A stretch of 64,000 nt of DNA from Panulirus ornatus (Eukaryota; Arthropoda; Malacostraca; Decapoda; Palinuridae), in contig NC_092241.1 of the NCBI RefSeq assembly GCF_036320965.1, positions 30,269,797 to 30,333,796 on the forward strand, in the 5' to 3' direction. The position numbers were made by a program, and so were the translations under genes. This document shows, piece by piece, positions 35,200-48,192 of the stretch; position 1 is the stretch's first letter; every line of letters begins with the position of its first letter. A model generated the notes under the pieces. It ran no database searches. It saw only the letters and a list, made by a program, of their open reading frames with translations, and had not been told where the DNA came from.

Positions 35200-36095
35200 T
35201 TGCTCTATGGGAAGTGTAGGTCTTTGTGTGTAGTTACAGGACGGTCATTGTATGTCTTCATATGACAGTGTTTGTGTGTTGTCGCAGGACGCCTTTTGTG
35301 TGTCCAAGAATACCATTTTGTTGAGGGTTCTCAAAGATTGATCTTGGTTTGTCGTGGAGATGAGTCTCATCTTTCATCACAGGACAGTCTTAAGGTTTGT
35401 GGCAGATGGACTTCGTGCACAGAAATATGATGTTCTTTTTGTGTCGTAATTTGGCGATCTTCTTGTGTTGTCAGAGGACGATCCTCTTCGTCATGACGGA
35501 AGTCTTCGTACGTCATGATCAGCAAGTACCCAAGTACTCATGTATTTGAGGCAAGACAGTAGTCTTGTGTCGTGACATGACAGTAGTCGAGCGTTATGTG
35601 TTGTTAACAAGGCCGACCGTCGTATCTAGTAATGATACATCATTCGTCTTTTGCAACAGATAGGCAGGGGATTCTCATGACAGGACCATGGTCAAGGGTC
35701 ATGTCAAGTCGTTGGTTGAGTGTTACGCCAAGACTGGTATTGTGACGGGAAAGTGAAATGCCTCGTGACAAGACGGTCGTCGTGTCGTGGCAGAACAGTG
35801 GTCTTAAGTCGTGTCTCTACATGACGATAGTTTGTGTGATATGACAAGGACGATAGTCGCATGCTGGGACAAGATAGTAAGTCGCATATCGAATTTTAGG
35901 ACGCTCCCTCTGTCATGATGCGTGAGGTGACAGTAGTAACGTGTCGTGGTGAGACAACAAGCATACCTCGTGCCAGAACAAGACCCGTGTGTTGTGACAA
36001 GACGGTCATCGTGCCTCGTGACAGGATGGTCACAGTGATATCTTGTGGCAGGAGGAGAGGCGTGAGGTGTGACAGGACGGTCGTCATATGGCCCA
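35200..36095. repeat. Decayed minisatellite, ~22-35 bp unit
   Basis: Variations of GTGTCGTGACAGGACGGTCGTC recur through the stretch, best preserved at the right end (about 35760-36090) and fading leftward. It runs up to the CT microsatellite at 36134. Long R/T/V-rich ORFs across it on both strands are artefacts. Confidence 0.65.
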
Positions 36096-36130
36096 GCAGC
36101 AGAGTACGACCACCATTTCCTGTACCGCTT

Positions 36131-36272
<142 letters not shown>

Positions 36273-36329
36273 GTGCATTGATTAGCATACATCACACAAC
36301 ATACATGCTAAACACGACAGTTTTACTGC

Positions 36330-36840
36330 CCCTTCTTATAATCCACTGTCGCCAGGCGGGCATTGCTGGCAGGCGAGTCACTCTATCTTGTTTTGAGCAG
36401 AAATCGTTGCGTCTAAGATATATGAGTGGTTGACAAGTGGCACCAATGACGGAGAGAGCGACCATTCAGGGCCGCGTGCGCCTGAATCAACATTACTGAT
36501 TGGCTGCCATTTGTACCGAGGTTGAAAATTACCCGTGAATTTCTTTCGCACTGACGACAAGAAACATATATGAAATATGTTTTATGGTTCCTGAGCCCAG
36601 ACGCCGTTAGTTTCGCTCACGTCCTTTACTTTTCGAGAATAGAGGGACACGTAAGCCATATATCAGTAGTTTATAAAGGTGCAATTTACCGTGCGCACGC
36701 GATAGTACATAAGACAATGACAAGAGATCCTGTCTCCGTCGTGAGGTCTCTGGATCATTTCGTGGTTGGCTGGTGGCAACGCGCCGGGGACCAATGAACG
36801 CAGCTCTCCGTGACCGCAACCCAGGGCCTCCTCACCAGGA
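36330..36840 (-). repeat. CCAAT-rich dispersed element, copy A
   Basis: Read on the minus strand this aligns over its whole length with the plus strand of 56770-57260. Strong shared blocks are TTCATTGGTCC, GCCACCAGCCAACC, CGGTAAATT-CACCTTT, CAGCCAATCA, CGTCATTGG and ACTTGTCAACCACTCATAT, then CCTGCCAGC and GGCGACAG. A TATA-like ATTATAAGAAGG follows the last block on the minus strand (complement near 36331-36343). No ORF is conserved between the copies. It may be a solo LTR or other transposon end, or a duplicated promoter. Confidence 0.75.
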
Positions 36841-37819
36841 CTGAGCTGGTTTCGGTTTTCGGGGAAAATACCGATTCGCATTTTACCAAATTCGATTAAC
36901 CAAAGGAGGGAACAATGGTTTCTGAGAAAAGGCAAATGAATTGTCAAGAGAATATAAAGAATGGACAATGTATCGTCACGAAGCGGTGAGGATGAATGTG
37001 ACGCGACAGGTGCGAGCCAAGCGAACATCTGGCAGCGGCACCGAGGGGGTCTCGAACCTACCAATGGCACAACGCTTCATCGACACAGCTCCCGTGTCCC
37101 GCTCCGTCATTCAGCTGTGACTTCGTCAACTACAAAAAAGATAAAAGATTTGATATATATCGAATACCTGCACTTACACGTTACTATATGAAGAATAATG
37201 CAGAAGAAGAACATTGCATTTAGCATGTGTTTCAATCCTATAATCAAGATCTCAACTTAAATCTGTGTTGCTTGAAAATGCTTTTAAAACAGAACGCAGT
37301 GCTTGCAAGAAGCACCCTTGTCTGCGAAGACTGAAACGCCATGATATCTATACGTCTAGTTGAGGATATTCTCGCAGTGGTTACGAAAGAAAGTACCTGC
37401 TGAAATCAGGAACATGGCTCTGACACAGGCTTTATCATTAAGATAAGTTAAGTTAAGATATAGAAATGAGAATCCTCTTTTTTTGAAATCCTAATGCAGC
37501 TGTGTCAGGATTGATTGCTAGCCTGATGCAACTCAAATAGATATCACAGATTAGGCAGAGAAACGAAGTAGTAGAGTTTAACTTCGAGAAAGTTTCTAAA
37601 TGAATGTGAAACGTTACTCTCACCTATGGAGTCTGCCTGCTGTTTGTGAAAATTGTCACATAGTTGGTGCGGCACTACATGGGCTTTTGCCTTGGGTGGC
37701 CCCTTCTATAGAGTCTGCCTTTCTCCCCTTAGGTTCAAATTACCGTCCATAAAGAATATACTTTTAGCTGCATGTTTTGCGCTGTTTCATCACAAAGAAA
37801 AGAACGTGCAGCTAAGGTG
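36841..37819. other. No gene seen
   Basis: Unique sequence. On the minus strand near 37053-37063 there is an isolated perfect box B (GGTTCGAGACC) without a convincing box A or cloverleaf. ORFs (76 and 135 codons) have no recognisable domain. Confidence 0.3.
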
Positions 37820-38800
37820 ACGCATGACAGTACTTACAGGCCACGCACTGTAGCATTCGTGCTGGCCACTTCCTTAATACCTATGTCTTCATCACATGCT
37901 GTTGAGCACCTGCTTACCACGTATTGGACAGTATGTGCTTACAGAGTACTAATTACGTGCGGGGGAACGTGCGTTGACCAAGCACCTGGAACTTAGTGCT
38001 GAACACTCACTAAGGACTGTGTGATGTCCACATATTGAGTATAGGCAGAAGAGTTTTGCTGATCCCAAAGGACAAACTTCGTGCTTGGAGCCATGTTGAC
38101 CATGTAGGAGCACATGCTGACTACCTTAGATGAATGGAATCAGACGATACACTGGGAAACCGCATGACAACCATGGAGTGGTGAGTGGGTGCTAACCACA
38201 TACACATTGGTAACATGCCGGGGGATGTTTGTTGACCATACACTGAGACTATGCGCTAACCAATTCTAGAGTACGTATAGAGGAGTCCAGGTTGATTACC
38301 TACAAAGAAGCATGAACTGCTCCCATTCTGTGGACACGTGATGGCTGCGTCCTAACACACCACGTAGAGGAAAAAGCACGCAAACCATCGCGTGCTGAGG
38401 ACGCACTGGATAACACTCGTTGATCAGTTTAGAGCAGCATACGACAAGCAGGTCCTGTATAGCATGGTGTCCTGTCCTCAAAGCATGTCGCTAATCAAGT
38501 ATACAGGAGCGCATGCTGACCATACACCATGGAGGGCATGGCAACCAGCTACTGAAGAGCTTGTGCTGAACAAGTAGTGTTGAAGGTGAGCGCATACTGA
38601 ATACGAACTAAGGAACATTTACGTAATGGTTAAATGGCGGGTACCAGACCGTGTACTGACCATATGCTGAGGTGACCAGAGACTGGGAAGGTATTCTGAC
38701 CATATGTTGGCGAGAGTGACGGCAACGGACTGTAAAGTGTAAAGTGCCAAAATTCTGGGGAACTCAAAATGACTGCTTACAGTGACGCTATACTGCGTAC
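37820..38800. repeat. Decayed minisatellite, ~35-40 bp unit
   Basis: Variations of GAGCACATGCTGACCATACA with CTGAGGA or CATGGAG steps recur through the stretch (37890, 37965, 38105, 38230, 38510, 38655, 38690). No unit is exact. ORFs of 60-74 codons on both strands are by-products. Confidence 0.6.
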
Positions 38801-39650
38801 TAATAACCACATCTACTACGGGGTAGTGAATACAATCTTGAAATCGTCAGAATTAGAAGCAAGAAGTTTAGATATTTTCTAGAAAATACTACCTGGTTGG
38901 GAAATTGAGAGTCACTGTTGATATGATAGTGGATAACTGGTGGTATCTTAGATCGCAACTGCTGGTGCAACTAACCCGTGACTTCGTAGAAAGTAATTGT
39001 CGGTAAGAGGGCAAGTACCTGGTTGTATCCTATCATCTTACTGGTGGTGAGGTGGCGATTGACAGGTGATAACCTGGTGTGTAATTCGAGAAATCTTTGT
39101 TGGTAGCCGGTGGTGTCCTGAGCCGAAAGAAAAAAGAAAGAGAGGAGAAAGAGAAAAGAATGAGCGGAAAACGAAAAAGAGAAAGAAAGAAAAAATCTGA
39201 AGAATGAAGAAGAAGAAGAAGAAGACGAGGCAAGGTGATATAGAAGAATAAAAAGTAAAAAGATCAAAAATTAAAACAAGGGAGAAAAGAAGTAACAAAA
39301 AAAATGGAAAAGAAGAGGAAGAAATATGGCAAAAAAAAGAGTAAAAGAGGTATAGGAAGAAGGAGAAAAAAAAAGAGGTTTACACCAATTGGTCCCAGAA
39401 GACACGTATTCTAAGCATTCTATCGCCTCAAATTGTCCGTGACTCGACCAACAAAAACAGGAAAGGCCAGGTGAAAATAACGTAATTCCTTAAACTCTGA
39501 AGTCAATTTGCTGAGCTGTGTTGGTCGCTGGCTCAGGCACGTTATACCAGGCGTAATCATTGTAAACTGACCGTCTTTCCTCATAGATACGGGGAACCTC
39601 ACTTACAGATTCACTGTACGTAAGCGTGTATATACGTATATTTTTGAGTA

Positions 39651-39651
<1 letters not shown>
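38801..39651. repeat. Purine-rich (GAA)-like tract within unique DNA
   Basis: The plus strand at 39125-39380 is almost pure purine, with AAGAAAGAGAGGAGAAAGAG words and a (GAA)n core near 39207-39222. Such tracts can form triplex DNA. The F/S-rich minus-strand ORFs (66-98 codons) are artefacts of it. The flanks show nothing I can annotate. Confidence 0.6.
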
Positions 39652-39708
<57 letters not shown>

Positions 39709-39870
39709 AACACACACATTTATCGACCAGCCCCAAGGAGAGGATGAACTCCTAGGTTGGGTGAAGGCCAACTGCCATGCCTAGGATTCGAACCCATACG
39801 GGTCCGGCCCTGGGCTGACCCGTACTAACTCATGGCCTGTAGGGCTGAGCATTACACCATGGAGGCACGT
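39652..39870 (-). mobile_element. tRNA-derived SINE with (TG)n tail
   Basis: On the minus strand the head is GCCTCCATGGTGTAATGCTC (box A-like), then TGGGTTCGAATCCTAGG with box B GGTTCGAATCC (39784-39794). The body has GGCAGTTGGCCTTCACCC, TAGGAGTTCATCCTCTCC and TTGGGGCTGGTCGATAAATG. It ends in TG repeats (plus-strand CA, about 39652-39720). This is the fullest copy of the family in the window. Confidence 0.85.
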
Positions 39871-40739
39871 GTACCTGTGCTCATATGTATGGACCTTAGA
39901 ATACAAAATATGATACATATAATGTAACAGTAAATGAAAGAAACCTTTCACGTTTCTTAAGTGATACGAAAATCAGACTAAGAACTCCTACTGCATCATT
40001 GTTAGCAACAGTATTACTAAGGCACACCCCTTACGTTAACCACAACATCAACTACATGAAGAACGCAGCCTTACAGCTGACACAACATTATCAGAGAATA
40101 AAACTACGCAGGAAAGAGAGATACACTGAGGAGGAGATGGCAACACACAGGTTTAGTATGACATTCTATGCATGAGGTCGTTTCTTTCAGCAAATAAAGG
40201 TCAAGGATTTAGAAATCAAATGTAAAAGGATTCAGATTACTGTCCGAGAACTATGTATCTAGGGTTGCTGGTGCTTTGCCCTTAGGCTCGCAGTCTCAAA
40301 ACGTCCACTTCTCTTCATCCCGCACCACATTGTCACTCGGCATCCACATTGTCACAACACCCACCTTTCCAGCTTCACCCTGTGCCACGCAATCATGAAG
40401 CTTTCAGACTGTCACACAGATACTCACGACGGCCAGGACTTAGCGTTCCAGCCTTACCCCTCATTGTCATTAAGCTTGCAAGACACACAAAATAATTGCG
40501 TCTGTTCTAGACTCCTCCCGTGCCACTTTTCATCATCCCCCCAAATGCAATGAGCCCGACGTTCACCCTTCAGGTTTCTTCCTGCAACCTTCCTACAACA
40601 TTCTCCGCGCGTTATCGCCTACTCTGTATTAGATTATGCGTTCTCTTGCCTGATAAGGAAAGAGAGCACATTCTGGGTATCGTCGCTGGCGCCGTAACAC
40701 TCGCAAGAAGAGGGTCTGGCATTTCTAGGATGTGTTTAG
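39871..40739. other. No gene seen
   Basis: Unique sequence with C-rich recurring phrases around 40310-40460 (CACATTGTCAC, CAGACTGTCAC), possibly another decayed array. The 216-codon ORF starting at 40520 is discussed with the next feature. Confidence 0.3.
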
Positions 40740-41640
40740 TGGCTACTGCTTCACCTGATGACGGTTACCTGTTGTTGCTGGTCCAAGCGCTATCTTTTTT
40801 TTTTCCCCCTCATTTGATTCTGGAACTCGTGCTTCTGGTCCACCTGTTATTGTTCCAGTTATTTTTTGGTCGTCTGTTGTTAGTCCACCTGTCGGTGAGT
40901 CATATGATGTCGGTCCACCTGCTGATGATCCACATGCAGCTGTTCCATCCCATCATATTTACTTTTTCTGCTGGTCCATCTGCTGTCGTTTACTTGTTGC
41001 TGGGCTTCCTTTTTCTTTTTTTTTTTTTTGCAGGTCTAAGAGCACCTGCTGCAACTACCGCTCATCCAGTTCTTGCACGTGTACCTGTTCCTCTTCCTTC
41101 TGCTGCTGATTCCCATTTGTTCATCCACTTGCTCCCGGTCACTTCTCGCTGCTTATCCACCGTCTGTTAGTATGTCACATCCTGATGCTCCCTCCTGGTC
41201 CATCTTCTGCTCGTTCTTCTACTGTAAGTCTATCAGTTGTTGTCCTTCCTGCTGTTAATGCACTTAGGAATGGTCCACTAACTGCTATTCCATATGCTTT
41301 CTATCCATCCACCGCTGGTCCGCTTGGTCTGTCCCATACAGGACAACATAATGTCAGTCTCCTGGAGTTAGTAGAATTCCTAGTTTTGGTTCATCTTCTG
41401 ATGGACGATCCATTTGGTTGTACCCCGCCTCCTTCTGGAACACCTTCTGCAGGTCCCAGTCTTGTTCACTTGCTGCTGTTTCACTTGCTTTTGTTTTCCT
41501 TGCTGCCAAGTCACCACCCGCCAGTTGCATATGCCATTGGCTTATTTGGTACTGTTTCAACTGTTCCCAGTGAGCCTGTTGATGGCCTCCCCTTTTTTCT
41601 TTTGTTTACAATTAAGCTTCCACGTATAGAAAGTGAATTC
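40740..41640. repeat. Decayed minisatellite, ~18-24 bp unit, with long ORFs
   Basis: GCTGGTCCACCTGCTGTTG-like phrases recur dozens of times. Because the unit often varies in multiples of three, two long plus-strand ORFs (40520-41170, 216 codons; 41185-41706, 173 codons) stay open in different frames. They read leucine/histidine/phenylalanine-rich text such as LLVHLLLFQL. The frame switch between them, the homopolymer T runs inside and the absence of any domain indicate repeat-derived ORFs. Confidence 0.6.
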
Positions 41641-42388
41641 GAATGTAGCAGACTTGAACTGTTAGAAAACGCACCTGCCTACTTTCCTCTAAAGAATATC
41701 TCTTAGTTAATATCCAAACGCAAGTGGATACTCTTCAACCTTTCTACAGAAGCGATAGCTCAGACCATGATAGCAGTAGTAGAAATGTAGATTATGGTAG
41801 CACAGGAAGTCTGGAATACTGCTAGTCATAATATATCACGGACTGAGGTGGCAGAGAAGGCCCGGATTATGGGAAAAAGGATGGCAGCAACCATTCAGTA
41901 GGAGCGGCTTCATAAACAGGGTCTTCATGATCTAAACAATGGGAGTTTATCTTAAGTAAATACATTTACCCATATAGTTTTCTGGACACATTCAGGTAAA
42001 CATCTGCAGGATGGAGATACAGATCATATCTGCAGGTCTGTATGGGTACGTATGGGGCGTGTGTGGACGCGGAGCCCTGTGGAAAATCCTGCAGGTGCAT
42101 CATCTTTAGACCGATGGTCGCGGGTCACCAGGCATGGCTGGACGTTTATGACAGCCCTCCAAATACCAAGGCTACCTCACCGACGAAGGGTTTACTTGTG
42201 GCATTTGAGATAATTGGAAAGCTCAGGTGCTGTAAACTTTGCAGTGGGGCATTGTGAAAAGCTGAGTGGTAATGTAATATTTGGAACAGGTCTTCAGAGC
42301 TTAACAATGGAGGCGTAATAGATACAGAAGCATGCAGTACCAATAAAATTCTGCAGCAAGACACACGAACACACACACGCACATACAG

Positions 42389-42444
<56 letters not shown>

Positions 42445-43779
42445 ATACACAAGAGAAGCCTACAGGATCTACAAACAGACTTCCACGATATATTTACACT
42501 TTAGTCAGTATACTTAAAATTATACGTTCATTTCTTGTCACCTCATATTTAGGCGAAATAATTCTTAACTTACTTATGGCAGATCCAAGAAAAAGTGAAG
42601 TGTATCATGTTTTTAATCTGAACACAATCAAGATATCAAAACACATGCGAGAACCTTCCCTTAAACTGTCCGTACGAGAGAGTGCAGGCAGCATCACCAG
42701 CACCTGCAGTAATAAGCAGATGGGTACGGGAGGACACGACACCCCCCATACCTCAGTAGCCACACACGCAGGACTTGGATCCACACACGTGCCCTTGAGG
42801 AGAGAGCAAAAACCAGGCAGAGAGACGAGGCCGCGTGCTGTCTGGGCTAAGAGGCTATACCCGGCCTGGGAATGCACATAACACACTCGTTCAGCACGAC
42901 TGCACAACGAATGTCACCAACAAGACGAAGAAAAAAAAAGGAAATGCAGAAGGCACAAGGAACAGGTGTGCACTGAAGCTTCTCTTCATGCTTATCTCTT
43001 GAGTTCCTCCTTGTGTCGGTACTTCGTATAGATATCAGTAAGCATTTGCAAGTGACTGATTAGATACTATCAGTGTTCCTTTGGTGTGTCGTCAGTCTAC
43101 AGGTGACTGGATCCTGTCGATTACACGTGCAGACAACCAGCATTACTTTACTCCATAAGCGTGGCAATCAAGTTTTCAGTCACAGTGGAAGCGCTTCCTC
43201 TATTATACAAAACGCGGAGCTACGTTTTGGAATGACGGTTATAGAACCTAGGACAGCAGAGCTGAGTACACTATTTTCATCCTGTAACCGAGTAAGAATC
43301 ATGCCTTTTTTCAATAGTTAATCATTTCTTTTTTTTATTTCAGGCGGTGTAGGCAACTACATGCCCTAATCAAGGACAACTCATTAACTGGAGAAAAAAG
43401 AGGAAGCTGTGAACTGATCTCTTATAAAAAGCTAGAACTACATTCAGTGAAAACTTTAGAGAGTCTAAGTTAAAGATAGTTAAAGATAAAAAAACTGTCA
43501 CTTCTAAGGTGGTACATAGAACTTCCTTCCTCCAGATGGTGCACTGACAACGTAATCAATAAACAGGCTGAGTCTACCTGGAACACGGTCCGAAAATATA
43601 CTATTCCGCGCAGGTGTTGAAAGAGGTGCATATAATCTTTATTTATAGAGTTCAGAACAATAGATTAAGACACACACGTGCAGGGGAAGGACGTCTTCTG
43701 ACTCTCAAGTGACGTTGACATTAATGCTGGTGACTCCGGCCGGCACGAGCGACCTCTGCTGCTCTCCACCATCCCTCAT
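41641..43779. other. No gene seen; one CA microsatellite
   Basis: An interrupted then pure CA run lies at about 42361-42450. ORFs of 71-101 codons (for example 42576-42881 and its minus-strand counterpart) show no recognisable domain. Confidence 0.35.
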
Positions 43780-44910
43780 GCCACTGACTCCTGGAACTGT
43801 TGTGCTCTCGGTGCTGGAACTGTTGTGCTCTCGGTGCTACTGAACCCCTTGTAGCGGTGACAGATTCGGTTCTTGATGACTCTTCGTAATGGCGGTTCAC
43901 TGTTCATATTGGTTCCCCAGCGGTGATGACCATCGGTTCACGAGACATCAGCAATGATGACGTCTGACATTAGAGTATCGATCACCTCATCGATGAAGAA
44001 CTGCAGAAGTGATGACCCTGGAATTGATAGCTTTGAAATCAGTGGCGACCCTCCTCACCAGATAGTCATGACTGTTTGTATTGTCCCGATTCTGGTGACC
44101 TCTGGTATTGGAGGAGACCCAGATAGTGGTGATCTCGGTGAAGGTAATCAATACAGATGACCTTTAGCAATGATGATTTTCAGTACTGATGAGCTCCAAC
44201 ACTGATGACTTTGAGACCATTGATGGCAAACAACAATGATCTTGTTAGGAGTATTGATGACCCAATAATCGATGTTCCTAGTACAGATGACCGACATTGA
44301 TGATGACTTTCGACGTTACTGATTACTTCTGCCTCTAGTAAACATGGTACTGATGACCTTTGAGGTTGTCGACGATAACACTAATGATTCCAACGCGCCC
44401 TTTGATGACAGCTGATAACCTGACGACCACGATTATGATGACCTCTATCTAGGTATTATTGATTGCTGATACTAATGAACAGCATTAATCACACCAACAC
44501 CTGACAATTCCAAAAGATATATGATATTTACTCAAATGATTGCGTTACCGTGTCCTCTCATATTGGTGATTCCCATACTGACAACTTCATGTGATAATGA
44601 CCCCTGTAATGATGAACTAAAACTTTTTAACTCGACGCTCGCGACCCCCAGCCACTACTCATCCAAACAATGATGACCTTTAACACTGAAGAATTCGTTG
44701 TTGGACACTGTTGAGTCATCAGTATCAGTGATGACCACAGCAATGATAAATCCAAATATTGATAACCTCAGCACTTATGACCTTAACACGATGTATGATG
44801 ATGACCCGGCATTTGTGATCAATACTGATGATCCCAGCGGGGATAACTCCCATTTGGTATGATCCCAGTACAGATTAATGACTCCTAACAAAGACGATAC
44901 CAACAAAAAT
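43780..44910. repeat. Decayed TGATGAC minisatellite, ~20 bp unit
   Basis: The phrase CAATGATGACCTTTAGTACTGATGA and its variants recur for more than 1 kb. At the left edge a 23-bp unit, CTGGAACTGTTGTGCTCTCG plus GTG, is repeated exactly twice (about 43792-43837). No coding frame persists beyond 68 codons. Confidence 0.7.
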
Positions 44911-46083
44911 GACCTCCAGTATTGAGCCACAGACGCTGGAGGAGACGACGTCGCCGAGTGAGTATTGGGCTAGCCCCATAAATGGCTTGGTAATGGGTTC
45001 GGTGGGAAGGCGTGGCGTAGTAACGGTATGGGCAGCCAACTGGATGGTGGGACAGTGGGATAGGCGGCTAGGTGGATCGTCGGTATTGGGATCGAGGAGA
45101 CTCAGTGGAATGGGGGATGTAGTAGTCATAGGAATCTGGTAGGATAGGGAGGCTGAATAGATGAGGAGTAACCAAGGGAAGGAGGTAGGTGGGTTGACAA
45201 GGGTAGTGGCAAGCGGTAAGGGTATCAGATGACCCACCTAGACTGGCATCTGAGGAGCGTGGAGGCCACATTCCCCAGTCCTCCCGTCCTACGTGACACT
45301 ATGGCATCATAATTAACTGGAGTGGGGAAAAAGTGGGTAATTGCTGGTGTGTCCTGACCTCGTCGTGCTGCCTGGGGGAGGAAGTGGATACGGTGGGAGG
45401 AGGTGGTTTGGGTTGAGGAAGACTGTAAGAGGCGGTGTGGGGGCAGGTAGAGGGAGGGAGGGATGATTTAGAGCACCGTGGTTGACGTAGAATATCTATT
45501 CATAATATTTCTAGCAGGAAATATCCAGTAACAAAATATTGACAAATGAAAGTTAAGTAAAAGGATTTCAAAAGTCTGACTGACTTTTTTTAACAAGCCA
45601 GAAAACCTAGACTGGTGTACATGAGTAAAGACGTCCTCTTACTTGCAATATATATATATATACATTCATTATTTACCTTTCTCCTCGAATAAGATCTTGA
45701 GAACAAAATCCTACGTTTGTTATGGATGAGAAGTTGGGAATGATGTGGGACGTCTTTATCACTATAAACCTCAAGGATTAATGACATGAAGCATCCGTGT
45801 TAGAATAGTTCTGAGCTGCTGGTCTGAAGTGATGCGCTTCAGGTAACGAGAAGTGTTTGATGTGTGGGACTAATACTCGCATGTTTGGTCCACCTCACTT
45901 GAACTGGATCAGTTAACGACGCTCTGATTTTTTTCCCCCCACCTTTAACTGAAACACAAATATCTATTTTAGTTGTCAAGCTGTAAGTGCGTATGCATTG
46001 GTCTGTACATATGCTGTAAAGTGTAATTCTGCGCATTTATTTTGGCATTTAGATATTCATTCATACGTATGATAATTTTTTTC
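44911..46083. other. No gene seen; G-rich then unique DNA
   Basis: Plus-strand G-rich phrases (GGTGGGACAGTGGGATAGG and GGAGGAGGTGGTTTGGG) lie at 44980-45460, probably an old array. The ORFs of 120 and 77 codons on opposite strands are composition-driven. Confidence 0.3.
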
Positions 46084-46185
46084 AGATACTAATAATAAAA
46101 GTTATGATAATGAAAATAGTAATTATCATCATTACAATGATAATGTTAAAAATAAATAATAATGATAATAGTGATAATAATGATA

Positions 46186-46228
<43 letters not shown>

Positions 46229-46245
46229 TAATAATGATAATAATG

Positions 46246-46276
<31 letters not shown>

Positions 46277-46409
46277 TAATAATAATGATACTAATAATAA
46301 TAATGATAATAATAATGATAATAGTAATAATGATATAATAATAATGAAAACAGCAATAATGATAATAACAATAATGATAATAATAATAATGATAATAATG
46401 ATGATAATG

Positions 46410-46444
<35 letters not shown>

Positions 46445-46512
46445 AATGATAATTTTGATAATCATAATAAGTACAATTCTAGTAATGATAATAATAATAA
46501 TGATGATAATAA
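46084..46512. repeat. (AAT)n / (GATAAT)n trinucleotide array
   Basis: About 430 bases of AAT and GAT triplets with scattered substitutions. The 150-codon minus ORF (I/L-rich) and 145-codon plus ORF (N/D/I/M-rich) are translations of this array. Confidence 0.95.
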
Positions 46513-48056
46513 TTCGTAAATCACATGCAATCAAAGGTTAAGAATATCCGGAGTCCTGACACATAGTAAATACAACTCAAGTATGACAAACAGATGGAGA
46601 TCAAACCTTTGATTGGAACTTTACAGATTACTGATGACGATCATCATGGTAGGCAAGAAGGAGCTGCTCTTTCAGCGGTCTGTACGAACTCGAATGGGGT
46701 CACTGCAGTTGTTGTGGTGAACGATAACTCAGGAACGAGGGATCTTTGATGGCAGGAGGTAGCGGTAACAAGAATGGTGCAGCTGACATCGTCCTAAACT
46801 GTATGATAAAGAAAATCATTGTGTTTAAATGCTTATTGCTGGACGGTGGAAAAGAAAAAGACTGAGGATGACCTTGCATACTGTCTTTGCCTTTATTGGT
46901 CTCCAGTTTGTGTGGTGACACGAAGGAGGATCAGGCGACGAAGACATGAAGGAGTTGGGGAAGAATGAGAGCTGCATAGATGGTATTGAGTTTGAAGGCA
47001 GAGTTCATTCTTTTGAGCGTCTATATATATGTGTATGTATGTAAGTAGATAAATGAGTATATGGATAAGTAGATATAGAAATAAACGAACTAATAAATAA
47101 AGAGTGGTTTACTGAATTTTAGGCAGATATTCAGCTGAGGATATGCAGTTGGAAATTGTAGAATATGGTGGTCTTTATATTGACTAGTTATCTAATCACA
47201 AAAGAACTTAAGATCATGGTGGGGCTTGATACTTCTGGGCTTTGGATAAGCACATAAGTGAGGCAAAAGAACTTAAGATCATGGTAGGGCTTGATACTTC
47301 TGGGCTTTGGATAAGCACAGTACTGAAAGTTTTTTAGAGCAAATTCTGTGGTTTATACATCAGACATATAGTGTTGGTTAGTTGAACATTAAGTCATCTA
47401 AAAATATAAACAGGTTGAATAAACACTGATATTGTTTTGACATGCATTGTGTTTTTCATGGTGAACATAGAGTGATGAATATTTTCACACTTGTAGCGTT
47501 GAAGTAAAATGGTAGTTGACATACATTAAACTACGGGAAAACTAAGCTATTTGCTTATTTAGCCATACTCTTGTTATGGATAGTTTATCACATTCACAGA
47601 AGCAGGTATGGGACTATTCCTGTATCTGTCTGTACAAGCGATGGTTGTTACAAGGTAATTGTGGTAACTGTTGTGACGGACGTCGGTCAGTGGTCCTGGT
47701 GACAGGTGTGTGTGGCATGGTGAGGACAGTGCGGGTGTTGGTATCTGTCAGTTTCATAATGTTTACACTCGGTGATCGGCCCGCTGACCTTCGAGGAGAC
47801 TCTTATTGAGTCGCTGGCTCACTATTCACTGGTCTGAGGATCGGAGTATCGGAGTATCTGACTGAGTTACTGGTTCACGAGTTCGCTGGTAAAGTTGTCT
47901 AATATCTATCGCTTTCACAACTGAATTCATTGGAAGTAGACAGTCTATTGTGTGGAGATGGCATGGCCGATCAAGCGCTGGGAGGAGAGGGTCACCATGT
48001 CCTCTGGCTGCTCGGGAGCGCCACTGACACGTCTAATCCCATCGAGAGTTAGACAT
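46513..48056. other. No gene seen; one exact-like 65-bp duplication
   Basis: AAAAGAACTTAAGATCATGG to GGATAAGCACA occurs at 47200-47254 and again at 47265-47319 (65-bp period) with one substitution. The rest is AT-rich unique DNA with short unconvincing ORFs. Confidence 0.6.
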
Positions 48057-48105
48057 ACATGTATATATATCTACATGTATGTATATATGTATGTATGTAT
48101 GTATG

Positions 48106-48137
<32 letters not shown>

Positions 48138-48192
48138 TGTATGTATGTATGTATGTATGTGTATGTATGTATGTAATGTATGTATGTAAGTA
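48057..48192. repeat. (ATGT)n tetranucleotide array
   Basis: ATGT/GTAT repeats with occasional dinucleotide slips. The Y/V/C/M-rich and H/T/I/Y-rich ORFs on the two strands are artefacts. Confidence 0.95.

Noticed and set aside
37040..37100. tRNA-like sequence from a perfect box B (GGTTCGAGACC) on minus strand
   Set aside because: I found no convincing box A or cloverleaf at the right distance, and no second copy in the window.
40520..41706. Two long adjacent ORFs (216 and 173 codons) as a leucine-rich secreted protein
   Set aside because: They read a decayed ~18-24 bp repeat in two different frames, with no domain and with T homopolymers inside.
46082..46541. Asn/Asp-rich or Ile/Leu-rich proteins on either strand
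   Set aside because: These are direct translations of an AAT/GAT triplet array.
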